A DNA stretch of 64,000 bases from Shewanella psychrotolerans (lineage in GTDB: Bacteria > Pseudomonadota > Gammaproteobacteria > Enterobacterales > Shewanellaceae). The position numbers and the translations under genes were made by a program. The notes under the pieces were generated by a model, which had not been told where the DNA came from, ran no database searches, and saw only the letters and a program-made list of their open reading frames with translations. The stretch covers positions 3,658,001 through 3,722,000 of the forward strand of contig NZ_CP080419.1 in the NCBI RefSeq assembly GCF_019457595.1, in the 5' to 3' direction. Of the stretch, positions 39,029-48,813 are shown piece after piece. Numbering within the stretch: the first letter of the stretch is position 1; each line of letters opens with the position of its first letter.

Positions 39029-39298
39029 ATGAGTCAGGAATATCACGTCACCAGCCTAGTCGTGCACGCGGCGCCTAATGCCGTGACACAAGTACAAACA
39101 GATATCGACGCCTTAGAGGGTGCCGATATTCATGCCGTTACCGACGAAGGTAAGTTTGTGGTCACCCTCGAGGGTGAAACTCAAGCGTCTATACTGAGTA
39201 ACGTCGAAGCCATTAACGCCCTTAACGGGGTGTTATCAAGCAGTCTTGTCTATCACCAAGTTGAACCAATAGAAGAAAAGAGTGAGGAAACACCATGA
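39029..39298 (+). CDS. napD: NapD, NapA-specific Tat chaperone
   Basis: An 89-residue cytoplasmic chaperone that binds the twin-arginine signal of NapA during cofactor insertion. [16 protein letters not shown] and the ferredoxin-like alternation match NapD. First gene of the operon; its stop overlaps the napA ATG by four bases. Confidence 0.95.
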   Translation: MSQEYHVTSLVVHAAPNAVTQVQTDIDALEGADIHAVTDEGKFVVTLEGETQASILSNVEAINALNGVLSSSLVYHQVEPIEEKSEETP

Positions 39299-41778
39299 GC
39301 ATTAGCCGCCGCGAGTTTCTAAAAGCCAACGCCGCAGTTGCAGCTGCTACCGCTGTTGGAGTCACTCTGCCAGTGAAGATCGTTGAAGCCGCTGAGCAGA
39401 AAGACAACATCAAGTGGGATAAAGCCCCCTGCCGTTTTTGTGGCGTGGGCTGTAGCGTATTAGTGGGCACCAATAAAGGGAAAGTTGTTGCCACTAAGGG
39501 CGATCCAGAAAGTCCAGTGAACAAAGGCCTTAACTGTATTAAGGGCTACTTCCTATCAAAAATCATGTACGGAAAAGACAGGCTGACCACGCCGCTACTG
39601 CGCATGAAGAATGGCCAGTATGACAAAGAGGGTGAATTTACCCCTGTCAGCTGGGATGTCGCCTTCGATACTATGGCCGACAAATGGAAAAACACCATCA
39701 AAACCAAAGGACCTACCGCCGTAGGTATGTTTGGTTCTGGTCAATGGACCGTATGGGAAGGCTATGCGGCCTCGAAACTGCACAAAGCAGGTTTCCTCAC
39801 CAATAACATCGATCCCAACGCTCGCCACTGTATGGCATCTGCGGTGGGTGGCTTTATGCGTACCTTTGGTATCGATGAGCCTATGGGCTGCTATGATGAC
39901 TTAGAAGCCGCGGATCACTTTGTGCTTTGGGGTGCCAACATGGCCGAAATGCACCCGATCCTATGGGCGCGTTTATCGGACCGTCGCCTCAGCAACCCTG
40001 ATAGCAGGGTGCACGTATTATCGACCTTTGAGAACCGCAGTTTCGACCTAGCAGACAACGCCATGGTGTTCCGTCCACAGTCAGACCTAGTGATCCTCAA
40101 CTATATCGCTAACTACATCATTCAAAACGATGCGGTAAACAAAGACTTCGTTACCAAGCACACTAAGTTTGCCTTAGGGACAACCGATATCGGCTACGGA
40201 CTGCGTCCAAACCATCCCCTAGAGCAGAAAGCGAAAAACCCTGGTAACGGTAAGTCGACGCCAATTAGCTTCGACGAGTACGCTAAGTTTGTTAGCACTT
40301 ATACCTTAGAATATGCCGCACAGATGAGTGGCGTTGAGCCTGAAAAACTTGAGCTCATGGCTAAAGCTTATTCCGATCCTAAAGTGAAAATAATGAGCCT
40401 GTGGACCATGGGGATTAACCAGCACGTACGTGGTGTGTGGGCCAACAACATGCTCTACAACATCCACCTACTCACAGGTAAAATAGCCACTCCAGGTAAC
40501 AGTCCGTTCTCACTAACGGGTCAACCATCAGCCTGTGGTACTGCTCGCGAAGTTGGCACCTTTGCTCACCGCCTACCTGCCGACATGGTTGTAGCCAATC
40601 CTAAGCATCGCGCCGCAACCGAAAAACTATGGCAACTGCCTGAAGGCACTATCCCGCCAAAACCGGGTTATCACGCAGTGCTTCAAAGCCGTATGCTCAA
40701 AGATGGCAAGCTCAACTGTTACTGGACTATGTGTACCAACAATATGCAGGCAGGCCCTAATATTAACGATGAAATTTATCCAGGTTTCCGTAACCCTGAA
40801 AACTTCATCGTAGTATCTGATCCCTACCCAACCGTCACGGCAATGGCAGCAGATTTGATTCTACCAACGGCAATGTGGGTAGAAAAAGAGGGAGCCTATG
40901 GTAATGCCGAGCGTCGCACTCACATGTGGCACCAACAGGTAAAAGCACCAGACGGCGCAAAGTCGGATCTCTGGCAGTTAGTCGAGTTCTCTAAGCGCTT
41001 CAAGGTCGCTGAAGTCTGGCCAGCAGAGTTGGTCGCTAAGAAGCCTGAGTACGCCGATAAGACCCTTTACGATGTGTTGTTTGCCAACGGTGTGGTGAAC
41101 AAGTTCCCAACTTCAGATTGCAAGGCTGATCTTAACGATGAATCAGAGGCCTTTGGTTACTACCTACAAAAAGGCTTATTCGAAGAGTACGCCCAATTTG
41201 GTCGCGGCCATGCCCATGACTTGGCCAACTTTGACTCTTACCACGAGACCCGCGGTCTACGTTGGCCTGTGATTGACGGCAAAGAGACATTGCGCCGTTT
41301 CGTCGAAGGCAGCGATCCTTATGTTAAGGCCGGAGAAGGCTTTAACTTCTATGGCAAACCAGATGGTAAAGCGGTGATTTTCGCCCTGCCTTATGAGCCT
41401 GCCGCCGAAGAGCCTAATGCCGAATACGATCTATGGATGTCAACCGGCCGCGTACTTGAGCATTGGCATACAGGCTCGATGACAGCCCGTGTTCCTGAGC
41501 TTTATCGCGCCTATCCCGATGCACAGATATTTATGCATCCTGAAGATGCCAAAGTGCGTGGGCTACAGCGCGGTGATGAAGTAGTCGTGGCCTCACCTCG
41601 CGGTGAAGTTAAAACCCGTGTTGAAACCAAAGGCCGGAACAAACCGCCAAGAGGCGTGGTATTTATGCCATTCTTCGATGCGCGCCAACTGGTCAACAAG
41701 TTGTTACTCGATGCGACCGATCCCCTCTCTAAAGAGACGGATTTCAAGAAGTGTCCAGTCAAAGTGATGAAAGCCTAA
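39295..41778 (+). CDS. napA: NapA, periplasmic nitrate reductase catalytic subunit
   Basis: Reduces nitrate to nitrite in the periplasm. 827 residues. Twin-arginine signal [12 protein letters not shown], one 4Fe-4S cluster bound by C46, C49, C53 and C81, and the molybdenum-ligand Cys179 in NARHCMAS. Bis-MGD binding blocks follow to the C-terminus. All catalytic positions of the Nap family are present. Confidence 0.98.
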   Translation: MSISRREFLKANAAVAAATAVGVTLPVKIVEAAEQKDNIKWDKAPCRFCGVGCSVLVGTNKGKVVATKGDPESPVNKGLNCIKGYFLSKIMYGKDRLTTPLLRMKNGQYDKEGEFTPVSWDVAFDTMADKWKNTIKTKGPTAVGMFGSGQWTVWEGYAASKLHKAGFLTNNIDPNARHCMASAVGGFMRTFGIDEPMGCYDDLEAADHFVLWGANMAEMHPILWARLSDRRLSNPDSRVHVLSTFENRSFDLADNAMVFRPQSDLVILNYIANYIIQNDAVNKDFVTKHTKFALGTTDIGYGLRPNHPLEQKAKNPGNGKSTPISFDEYAKFVSTYTLEYAAQMSGVEPEKLELMAKAYSDPKVKIMSLWTMGINQHVRGVWANNMLYNIHLLTGKIATPGNSPFSLTGQPSACGTAREVGTFAHRLPADMVVANPKHRAATEKLWQLPEGTIPPKPGYHAVLQSRMLKDGKLNCYWTMCTNNMQAGPNINDEIYPGFRNPENFIVVSDPYPTVTAMAADLILPTAMWVEKEGAYGNAERRTHMWHQQVKAPDGAKSDLWQLVEFSKRFKVAEVWPAELVAKKPEYADKTLYDVLFANGVVNKFPTSDCKADLNDESEAFGYYLQKGLFEEYAQFGRGHAHDLANFDSYHETRGLRWPVIDGKETLRRFVEGSDPYVKAGEGFNFYGKPDGKAVIFALPYEPAAEEPNAEYDLWMSTGRVLEHWHTGSMTARVPELYRAYPDAQIFMHPEDAKVRGLQRGDEVVVASPRGEVKTRVETKGRNKPPRGVVFMPFFDARQLVNKLLLDATDPLSKETDFKKCPVKVMKA

Positions 41779-41843
41779 GGCAGATCACTCAACCTAAACA
41801 ACTTTAATCGCTTGAGTAAAAACAGAGAGTTAACGAGCACAAT

Positions 41844-42575
41844 ATGAACCAGGTCAATCGCAACACCAAAGCCAAAGGCGTTAATCGCCGCCAGTTCTTA
41901 GCCACATCGGCTAAGGCGGGTTGTGCGATGGGGTTATTGGGGCTAGGAGTGACGGGGGTTGCAAAACAATCGTCTCACCTTGACCCATTGGCGATTAGAC
42001 CACCCGGTGCATTAACGGAAGATGACTTCTTATCTGCATGTGTTCGCTGCGGTTTGTGTGTCGAGGCTTGCCCTTATGACACCCTTAAACTAGCACGTTG
42101 GTTTGAGGGAGTTCCTACGGGTACGCCCTATTTCACGGCGCGCACTGTTCCGTGCGAAATGTGTGAGGATATCCCCTGTGTTAAAGCCTGCCCATCGGGC
42201 TCGCTGGACCACAGTTTGACTGAGATTAATGAGTCAAAAATGGGCATAGCCGTCCTTATTGATGAGAAGAACTGCCTCAACTTTAAAGGGTTACGCTGTG
42301 ACGTCTGTTACCGCGTCTGCCCCTTAATTGATGAGGCCATCACCCTAGAGCGGCAACACAATCAACGCAGCGACCACCACGCCATGTTCCTCCCCACCGT
42401 CAACAGCGACAGCTGCACCGGTTGCGGGAAATGTGAACACGTCTGCGTGTTGGAAGAGTCAGCGATCCGTGTATTGCCAACCCATATTGCGCTGGGTAAA
42501 ACCGCTTCACACGATACCTATATGAACACCGAAGAGACCACACTTGAGATGTTAAACAAGGGGCTCACATTATGA
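41844..42575 (+). CDS. napG: NapG, ferredoxin-type quinol-oxidising electron-transfer protein
   Basis: A 243-residue periplasmic ferredoxin with Tat signal ([13 protein letters not shown]) and four 4Fe-4S Cys clusters: [35 protein letters not shown] and [11 protein letters not shown]. With NapH it passes electrons from quinol to NapB in systems without NapC. It begins 65 bases after napA and overlaps napH by four bases. Confidence 0.96.
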   Translation: MNQVNRNTKAKGVNRRQFLATSAKAGCAMGLLGLGVTGVAKQSSHLDPLAIRPPGALTEDDFLSACVRCGLCVEACPYDTLKLARWFEGVPTGTPYFTARTVPCEMCEDIPCVKACPSGSLDHSLTEINESKMGIAVLIDEKNCLNFKGLRCDVCYRVCPLIDEAITLERQHNQRSDHHAMFLPTVNSDSCTGCGKCEHVCVLEESAIRVLPTHIALGKTASHDTYMNTEETTLEMLNKGLTL

Positions 42576-43453
42576 ACAGCAAAAGCATGAGTAATACGGC
42601 TAATGCACGTTTCGCTCAAGCTGCGATCGATGAACTAGGCTGGTGGCGTGCCCACAAGTTTCTATTTCTACGTCGCGCTAGCCAACTGTGTGTGCTGCTT
42701 GCCTTTGCTATTGGCCCTTGGTTTGGCCTTTGGTTACTCAAAGGCAACCTCTCAAGTAGCGAGTTATTGGCTACCATTCCGCTGTCTGATCCACTGGCGA
42801 CCTTGCAAGTGTTGATGACAGGGCATTGGCCAGAACTCAGCCTACTGCTAGGCGCCGCCATCATAGCCCTATTTTATCTAGTGACTGGTGGACGCGTATT
42901 TTGCAGCTGGGTATGCCCGGTTAATTTAGTGACAGATACCGCAAGCTGGCTGAGACGTAAACTTCACTTGCCTCGCACCAGCGAGATGCCAAGGAACTTA
43001 CGCTACTACCTGCTAGCAGTGGTGCTGCTTATGCCACTATTTTCCGGCATCGCTGCCTGGGAATGGGTCAACCCCGTCCCCGTAGTCTATCGCGCACTGC
43101 TATTTGGTGCGGGAAGCAGCTTGTGGATCTTAGCGGCGATCTTCTTGCTCGACCTGTTTATCAGTGAGCGAGCCTGGTGTGGCCATCTTTGTCCTACTGG
43201 TGCGATGTTTGCGCTATTAGGCAAAGCAAGCCCGGTAAAAATATCGGCTGTGAATGCGAAAGACTGCGACAACTGTATGGATTGCTTCGAAATTTGTCCT
43301 GAAAGGCAGGTGTTAAAACCGGCCCTCAAGGGGAAAAATCCGATGATAACCGACAGTGATTGCACCCAATGTGGTCGTTGTATCGACGTCTGTGCTCAAC
43401 GCGTTTTCCAGTATCAAAATCGAATTGCCCTAAAGGCGGAGAACAACCAATGA
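42572..43453 (+). CDS. napH: NapH, membrane ferredoxin-type quinol dehydrogenase
   Basis: A 293-residue inner-membrane protein with about four helices and Cys pairs CSWVCPVN and CGHLCPTG of the NapH family, then two cytoplasmic 4Fe-4S motifs, [12 protein letters not shown] and [11 protein letters not shown]. It hands electrons to NapG. ATGA overlap with napB. Confidence 0.96.
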   Translation: MNSKSMSNTANARFAQAAIDELGWWRAHKFLFLRRASQLCVLLAFAIGPWFGLWLLKGNLSSSELLATIPLSDPLATLQVLMTGHWPELSLLLGAAIIALFYLVTGGRVFCSWVCPVNLVTDTASWLRRKLHLPRTSEMPRNLRYYLLAVVLLMPLFSGIAAWEWVNPVPVVYRALLFGAGSSLWILAAIFLLDLFISERAWCGHLCPTGAMFALLGKASPVKISAVNAKDCDNCMDCFEICPERQVLKPALKGKNPMITDSDCTQCGRCIDVCAQRVFQYQNRIALKAENNQ

Positions 43454-43872
43454 AAAAAGTACTCACTTTAGTCGCGCTTATGGCGCTAGGTGCCTGCTCT
43501 GGTCAGCAAGCCAACAACACGGCTGAGCCTGTCAATGTCAGCTCACTCGGAAAATCGGAGATCACCGAGGTGCGTGCCGCCGATGCGATGCCGACTTACC
43601 CTAAGAGGGGAGCATCAATCGAGCGAGGCTTCGTCCACCAGCCACCGCTGATCCCCCATAAAGCCGACTACAGCGTCACCATTAAGAAAAACGGCTGCAT
43701 GACTTGTCATAGCCCTGCAAAGGCCAAGCGCATGAAAGCGACCGAGATCCACGCTTCGCATCTGCTTGCCGACAGTAAGCTCGATAACAAATTCTTCAAC
43801 TGTACTCAGTGTCACGTTCCACAAGCTGAGAACAAGCAGAAGTTAGTCGAGAATAACTTTTCGAATCAGTAA
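43450..43872 (+). CDS. napB: NapB, di-haem cytochrome subunit, with a lipoprotein-type signal
   Basis: A 140-residue cytochrome with two CxxCH motifs (CMTCH, CTQCH) that transfers electrons to NapA. The ATG at 43450 overlaps the napH stop (ATGA) and gives a signal peptide; the frame is open further left but inside napH. The signal ends ALGAC with Cys16 in a lipobox and Ser at the next position, so this NapB may be a lipoprotein rather than soluble, which is unusual for the family. Operon order napDAGHB, lacking napC, napE and napF, is the Shewanella NAP-beta type. Confidence 0.95.
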   Translation: MKKVLTLVALMALGACSGQQANNTAEPVNVSSLGKSEITEVRAADAMPTYPKRGASIERGFVHQPPLIPHKADYSVTIKKNGCMTCHSPAKAKRMKATEIHASHLLADSKLDNKFFNCTQCHVPQAENKQKLVENNFSNQ

Positions 43873-43967
43873 GGTTCGAGGTTCGAGGTTCGAGGTTCGA
43901 GGTTCGAGGTTCGAGGTTCGAGGTTCGAGGTTCGAGGTTCGAGGTTCGAGGTTCGAGGTTCGAGGTT
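43873..43967. repeat. Heptanucleotide tandem repeat, 13.6 copies of GGTTCGA
   Basis: Starting at the first base after the napB stop, 13 perfect GGTTCGA units plus GGTT follow with no mismatch. Unusual for its purity, its position in the 3' untranslated part of the nap transcript and its 7-bp period. Likely variable in copy number by slippage. Confidence 0.97.
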
Positions 43968-44003
43968 AAGCATTGAAAACTAGCCTATTCTTACATGCAA
44001 AGG

Positions 44004-44027
44004 CCACCTAGCAATAGGTGGTTTTTT
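44004..44027 (+). terminator. Intrinsic terminator of the nap operon
   Basis: CCACCT, 6-base loop, AGGTGG, then T6, located 37 bases after the heptamer array. Confidence 0.85.
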
Positions 44028-44119
44028 ATTACGTTTGCAATAATGGCAAAGTGTTTGAAGGTTTCAGCTTCATGGTTAGCTATCACCTACGGTGAGGGTG
44101 TATCTAGCGTTAACTATCG

Positions 44120-44305
44120 CTGTAACCAATAGCCTGCGGCACGCTGATGTGCAGATACTGCTTCGGGACGCTTTGCGCCATCCTTGGCCGCTTAACGAAA
44201 ACATCCATGTTTTCGATACCCTCAGCTGCATCTACACTAGGTTATTTTCTCTCTTCGATTTTGCTTCATTTGGTGTGAGGGGCGAGTAAAAAGCTAACGT
44301 GCTTT
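44120..44305. repeat. Diverged intergenic repeat, copy A
   Basis: Copy A of a unit found again about 297 bases to the right. Shared blocks are TACACT, CTCTCTTCGATTT and AGCTAACGTGCTTTTGC. It holds hairpin CGAAAACA-TCCA-TGTTTTCG at 44196-44215. Confidence 0.7.
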
Positions 44306-44414
44306 TGCACCAAAGTTTGTTGGCCTTGGAATGAAGGTTTGGCATTTTTGGGATTAACTTTAGTAGCGTTTGGCTGCATCTTATTTGTTGGGTGTTTTAG
44401 AAGGTCACACCTTT

Positions 44415-44605
44415 GCTGTTACTTAACGCCTGTCCGGCGAGGAATGTGCAAGCACTCTTTTGGCTCGCCACGAGCACTTCCATGTGGGCTCTACGAAATC
44501 ATCCATGATTTCGAAGGCCAAAACCGCGCTTACACTGGATTATTAACTCTCTTCGATTTGACGTTATTTGTGTGAATGAGAAGATAAAAGCTAACGTGCT
44601 TTTGC
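44415..44605. repeat. Diverged intergenic repeat, copy B
   Basis: Copy B, roughly two-thirds identical to A in the last 115 bases. Its hairpin CGAAATCA-TCCA-TGATTTCG (44494-44513) keeps the TCCA loop and changes both partners of one pair. Function unknown; short ORFs crossing these units have no ribosome site and no family. Confidence 0.7.
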
Positions 44606-44688
44606 CCCATTCCAAGCTAGCGCACTTATCCGTCAGCCTTTAAGGATAAGTATTTGACCTACTTTTTTCTAATCAGTGTAGTGTCTAG

Positions 44689-45099
44689 TGTAAAGGGTGC
44701 TTACCAAGTTGGTTCACACTGCTGGGAGACCTGAATTATGAGGGGATCCCCCAGAGCCGTAATAACTGGGAAAATGAAGATCATATTGGTGTGCGTGTTG
44801 ATGGTAATACCTGGTGGACACTAGACATAGCGGCACCGAAAGGTCAGCAGCTCACGACCAAAAGATATGAAAATGCAACACGCTATCCATTTCAAGCACC
44901 TTTAGCGCCAGGATTAGACTTTAATGGCGATCATCGAGGCTGTAATTCTGTCTTAGGTGAATTTGAAATTATAGAGCTTGCTTATGATGCAGATAACCAA
45001 GTTAAAAAACTCGCCGTCAACTTTCAGCAAAGTTGTGAACAAACCAGTCCAGTATTGAAAGGATTGATTCGCTATAATTCATCTGCAAAATTAAATTAG
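44689..45099 (+). pseudogene. 5'-truncated remnant of an unidentified exported or soluble protein
   Basis: The open frame has no stop from 44689, giving LPSWFTLLGDLNYEGIPQ onward to the natural end at KLN, but no credible start with ribosome site. The only in-frame start-like codon with any room, a GTG at 44791, would split a well-ordered domain. The C-terminal half has an ordinary coding look (NTWWTLDIAAPKGQQ). I read it as a gene that lost its N-terminus, probably a signal peptide, at the repeat-rich junction to its left. The family is not recognised. Its terminator is intact. Confidence 0.55.
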
Positions 45100-45120
45100 C
45101 ATAATTTGAAATAGTCAGAT

Positions 45121-45149
45121 AAACGGCAGCTAAGGTTGCCGTTTTTTTA
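45121..45149 (+). terminator. Intrinsic terminator after the truncated gene
   Basis: AAACGGCA, 8-base loop, TGCCGTTT and a T7 run. Confidence 0.85.
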
Positions 45150-45197
45150 TAAAAAAATAAGCCTTAACTACTCGATAGAAAACATTTGCGAACCCAA

Positions 45198-45599
45198 TTA
45201 ATTCGAAAACTTAAGTTCGATAACATTCCCCTCAGGGTCATTGATATAAAGTGAGCGGCCAAAACCTTGGGCGCCATAACGCTTGGCGAATCCCTCAGTG
45301 GCAATACCGAACTCAGCGAGATAATCCAGCAGTGCCTGTTCATCCATTGGGTTAATCAGCAGGCATACATGGTCGACGTTACGTCCATCTTGCTGCGGAG
45401 CTTTGCCACCTAAACGGCCCAGCTCGCTATCGCAAGGCACAATATCAATCAGGGCATTGCCAGCTCTTAGCTGAGTTAATCCCTCTTGCTTGAGTTCGCG
45501 CTCAATGTTGCAGCCCAATACCTGCTGGTAAAAGTGCAGCATGGCATCAAGCTTAGTGGTGCGAAACACCACATGATCTATTCCTTGAATATTTATCAT
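45198..45599 (-). CDS. VOC-superfamily protein (glyoxalase/dioxygenase fold)
   Basis: A 133-residue single-domain vicinal-oxygen-chelate protein: metal-site IQGIDHVVFRT at the N-terminus, DHVCLLI in the middle and LYINDPEGNVIELKF at the end, giving the usual His/Glu ligands. The ATG at 45599 is preferred to the GTG 12 bases upstream because GGGGGA lies just before it. Substrate unknown; such proteins include glyoxalase- and fosfomycin-resistance-like enzymes. Confidence 0.88.
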   Translation of the reverse strand: MINIQGIDHVVFRTTKLDAMLHFYQQVLGCNIERELKQEGLTQLRAGNALIDIVPCDSELGRLGGKAPQQDGRNVDHVCLLINPMDEQALLDYLAEFGIATEGFAKRYGAQGFGRSLYINDPEGNVIELKFSN

Positions 45600-45769
45600 C
45601 ACTTCCCCCACGATTCGAGCGGCTTACCAATGGCTTTATGCTGTAAGAATAGACGATTCTCAACTGGCAAAAGCCTAAATCTAACATCTTGTTCAATATT
45701 GGTAATTTGTCATTTTTTATTGCCCCTATTTAGGGTAGTTTAGTGCTATCAGCTTTAATGGAGTCAGTT

Positions 45770-46030
45770 ATGAAACAAGGCAAGCACGACGCACAACTAT
45801 TAAAACTCGCCATGGAAATTGGTGTAGGCTACGCCAAGAAACGCGGTTTCGGCGACTTTGATAAAGGCATTTCACCTAAAGATAAAGTCGAGTGTATCTA
45901 CCGCTTATTAGTACAAGATAAACTGATCCAGCCATTAGCCACAGACAAAGAAGATGGCCCTAATATGAAGCATAAGTTGATACTGTGGATCAGCCGCCAA
46001 CTCCCCGAAGATCATCCGCTACTCAATTAA
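45770..46030 (+). CDS. DUF5062-like small cytoplasmic protein
   Basis: An 86-residue protein resembling DUF5062, found in Shewanella and Vibrio: AQLLKLAMEIGVGYAKKRGFGDF and a C-terminal KLILWISRQLPEDHPLL. The ATG at 45770 has GGAG six bases ahead; two in-frame starts further up lack one. Function unknown. Confidence 0.78.
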   Translation: MKQGKHDAQLLKLAMEIGVGYAKKRGFGDFDKGISPKDKVECIYRLLVQDKLIQPLATDKEDGPNMKHKLILWISRQLPEDHPLLN

Positions 46031-46221
46031 TACTCAATCAATGTTCGTCCAGCAGACAGAGTAGTGCGCTAACATCCTCTAAAGCGCACTGTTTCAGCCA
46101 TTTGAAAGATCAGAAAAACAAGACTTTGATCTCTATCAACAAGCACTTCGATTCCCTGCAAAGTCTCTCTAGATAAGCTATAGATCAGATATCGTTCACC
46201 AACCAAAATCTAGGGTCTCCA

Positions 46222-48813
46222 GTGGCACTGCATGGACTAACGAGTCAGCAGGCACACACTCTGTTACAGCAATATGGCCAGAACTGCCTGCCAAAACCGC
46301 CAAGATTAAGCTTTATTACACTCTTTATCACTCAGTTTAAAAGTGCCTTTATCTATGTCCTATTGGCCGCCTTTTTGATGTGCTTACTGCTAGGGCAGTT
46401 GCTTAATGCGATTTTCATTTTCGCGGTATTAATGCTTAATGCCATCATAGGCACAGTACAAGAGTTCTCCGCCCAGCAAGCAGCCGATGCATTGAGCAAG
46501 ATGGTGCCACTGAAAAGCCATGTGATCCGCGACGGACATCCGCTGACCATTAGCAGCATGGATCTCGTCCCTGGGGATTGGCTTATGCTAAGCAATGGTG
46601 ATCGTATTGGCGCCGATATTCGCATTGAAAAATACAATCAATTTAAGGTCGATGAGTCGGCGTTAACCGGCGAATCGGTTTCGGTCAACAAGACAGATTT
46701 AGCCTTTGCGGGGACTTTAGTGACCCATGGCCGCGCTGAGGGCGAAGTGATAGCGACAGGCACTAATACCCAGATCGGTCAAATTGCCGACTTAGTTCAT
46801 CAACAAGGCGGTGCGAAGCCTCCACTAATGCAACGTATTGAACGATTTACCCTGATTATCGCCATCGCGACATTGGTGATCATTGCGCTTATTTTTGGCC
46901 TGACCTTAATCCGTGGAGCGGATCTTTCACAGGTATTCTTACTCGGTGTCGCACTGGCGGTATCGGCTATTCCAGAGGGGCTCCCTGCCGCTATTACCGT
47001 GACATTGGCTATCGGCATGAAGCGGATGTCCAAAGCCAATGTGATTGTACGTAAATTGGTGGCGGTGGAGTCCTTGGGCTCTTGTACCTATATCGCCTCA
47101 GATAAAACTGGCACCCTCACAGTTAATGAGATGACCATTAGCCAAGTTTGGCTCACCAATGGCGACAAGTATCATGTTGCAGGCACCGGACTGGCATCGA
47201 CAGGACTGATTAATAAACATGGTCACGGGGTTCACGTCTCTAGCGATGACGCACCGCAGCTCTATCAATTGGGGTTAACAGGCATACTCGCCAACGAGGC
47301 TCACCTGGTTTTCGATGACGATAAGACTCACAGCGATGGTGATGGGGTTGATCTCGCCTTTCTGACCTTAGGCTACAAACTCAATCTGCCGATGCAAACC
47401 TCACGGCGTCCTCCACAGACGCAGCTTTTTCCCTATGAGTCTGAGAATCAGTTTAGCGCCAGCATTAATAAGATCGATGGCCAATTAGTGATCTCGGTCA
47501 AGGGCGCGGTCGAAAAGCTGCTAACCATGTGCAAGCTTAGCGATGCCGAAATAGAACAAATCCACCACGAAACCCATTGGATGGCGCGCCATGGCTACCG
47601 CGTCCTAGCACTTGCATCAGGCCATCCCTGTGAGCTTGATAATCCATTTACTGGGCTCACGTTCCTCGGACTCGCCGCTATGAGCGACCCCCTCAGGGAG
47701 GATGCTATTGAAGCGGTTAGCCTGTGTCAAAAAGCCCGAATCAAGGTAGCGATGATCACAGGCGATCACCCTGTCACTGCGCTGGCGTTGTCACAACAAC
47801 TTAAACTGGTGTCAGATAAAGATGATGTGGTCACGGGCGCTCAGCTGAGCCAAGCCCAGCAGCAAGGCGAGGAGGCGTTTGATGTCTTAGTGGCACAACA
47901 TAGGGTGTTTGCCAGAGTGCAGCCCAAGCAAAAAATGGAGATAACCCAATCATTGATCCGCCAAGGGGAATTTGTCGCCATGACAGGCGATGGGGTCAAT
48001 GATGCGCCCGCGCTAAAGCACGCTCATGTAGGCATCGCCATGGGGTTAAAAGGCACCGATGTCGCCAGAGAGAATGCCGATCTGGTGCTAACTGATGACA
48101 AGTTTAGCTCGATCGTAAAAGGGATCATCGAGGGGCGAATCGTCTACAACAACATTCGTAAGGTGATCTACCTATTGATAAGCACTGGCGCGGCGGAGCT
48201 ATTACTGTTTATTCTGAGTGTACTTTTCGCTCTACCTATTCCGCTGTTTCCACTGCAGATTTTATGGCTAAACCTAGTCACCAATGGCGTACAAGATGTA
48301 GCTCTGGCCTTTGAACCAGCTGAAGGACATGAGATAGAGCAGCCACCAAGAAAGCCTAGCGAGCCAATCTTCGATCGCCTCATGTTAGAGCGTGTGTTTA
48401 TCAGTGCCCTCTGGATGGGCCTTGTTGCCTTTGGGCTATTTTCCCTCACACTCAAGATGGGAGCCACTGAAGAGACCGCACGTAATCTCACCTTAATGTT
48501 GATGGTGTTGTTTGAAAATGTTCACGCCCTTAATAGTCGCTCAGAGCGTAACTCTCTGTTTTCGATGCGTTGGTTTAGCAACCCTTTACTGCTAGTGGGG
48601 ATAATCATCGCACAAACTATTCATATCAGCGCAAGTTACACTCCCGGACTAAGTGATACCCTTGGGCTAAGCCCAATAAGTATACAGCAGTGGCTAATCC
48701 TACTAGCCACTGCATTAACGCTATTGATCGTCGATGAACTCCACAAACGTTATTGCCGTAACAAACACCAGATTAAGCCAGCGGCATCAGTAACTGGTCA
48801 TCAGCTGGAATAA
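46222..48813 (+). CDS. P-type (P2) cation-transporting ATPase
   Basis: An 863-residue P2-type pump, probably Ca2+ or Mg2+/Na+ by family. Starts at GTG. Cation_ATPase N-domain (about 1-60), E1-E2 domain with SALTGES, helix M4 with AIPEGLPAAIT, phosphorylation motif DKTGTLT, nucleotide domain, hinge TGDGVNDAPAL and C-terminal helices with LWLNLVTNGVQDVALAFEP. The last block differs from the SERCA and PMCA versions (Asn-Gly-Val-Gln-Asp), so the transported ion is uncertain. Its 3' end overlaps the convergent Usp gene by 41 bases. Confidence 0.92.
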   Translation: MALHGLTSQQAHTLLQQYGQNCLPKPPRLSFITLFITQFKSAFIYVLLAAFLMCLLLGQLLNAIFIFAVLMLNAIIGTVQEFSAQQAADALSKMVPLKSHVIRDGHPLTISSMDLVPGDWLMLSNGDRIGADIRIEKYNQFKVDESALTGESVSVNKTDLAFAGTLVTHGRAEGEVIATGTNTQIGQIADLVHQQGGAKPPLMQRIERFTLIIAIATLVIIALIFGLTLIRGADLSQVFLLGVALAVSAIPEGLPAAITVTLAIGMKRMSKANVIVRKLVAVESLGSCTYIASDKTGTLTVNEMTISQVWLTNGDKYHVAGTGLASTGLINKHGHGVHVSSDDAPQLYQLGLTGILANEAHLVFDDDKTHSDGDGVDLAFLTLGYKLNLPMQTSRRPPQTQLFPYESENQFSASINKIDGQLVISVKGAVEKLLTMCKLSDAEIEQIHHETHWMARHGYRVLALASGHPCELDNPFTGLTFLGLAAMSDPLREDAIEAVSLCQKARIKVAMITGDHPVTALALSQQLKLVSDKDDVVTGAQLSQAQQQGEEAFDVLVAQHRVFARVQPKQKMEITQSLIRQGEFVAMTGDGVNDAPALKHAHVGIAMGLKGTDVARENADLVLTDDKFSSIVKGIIEGRIVYNNIRKVIYLLISTGAAELLLFILSVLFALPIPLFPLQILWLNLVTNGVQDVALAFEPAEGHEIEQPPRKPSEPIFDRLMLERVFISALWMGLVAFGLFSLTLKMGATEETARNLTLMLMVLFENVHALNSRSERNSLFSMRWFSNPLLLVGIIIAQTIHISASYTPGLSDTLGLSPISIQQWLILLATALTLLIVDELHKRYCRNKHQIKPAASVTGHQLE

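Noticed and set aside
43873..43967. GGTTCGA array as CRISPR or tRNA fragments
   Set aside because: Units are 7 bp with no spacers, and the likeness to the T-loop GGTTCGA is only seven bases with no other tRNA parts.
44092..44575. Two small ORFs of 65 and 78 codons in the repeat region
   Set aside because: No ribosome sites, no family, and they run through the diverged repeats.
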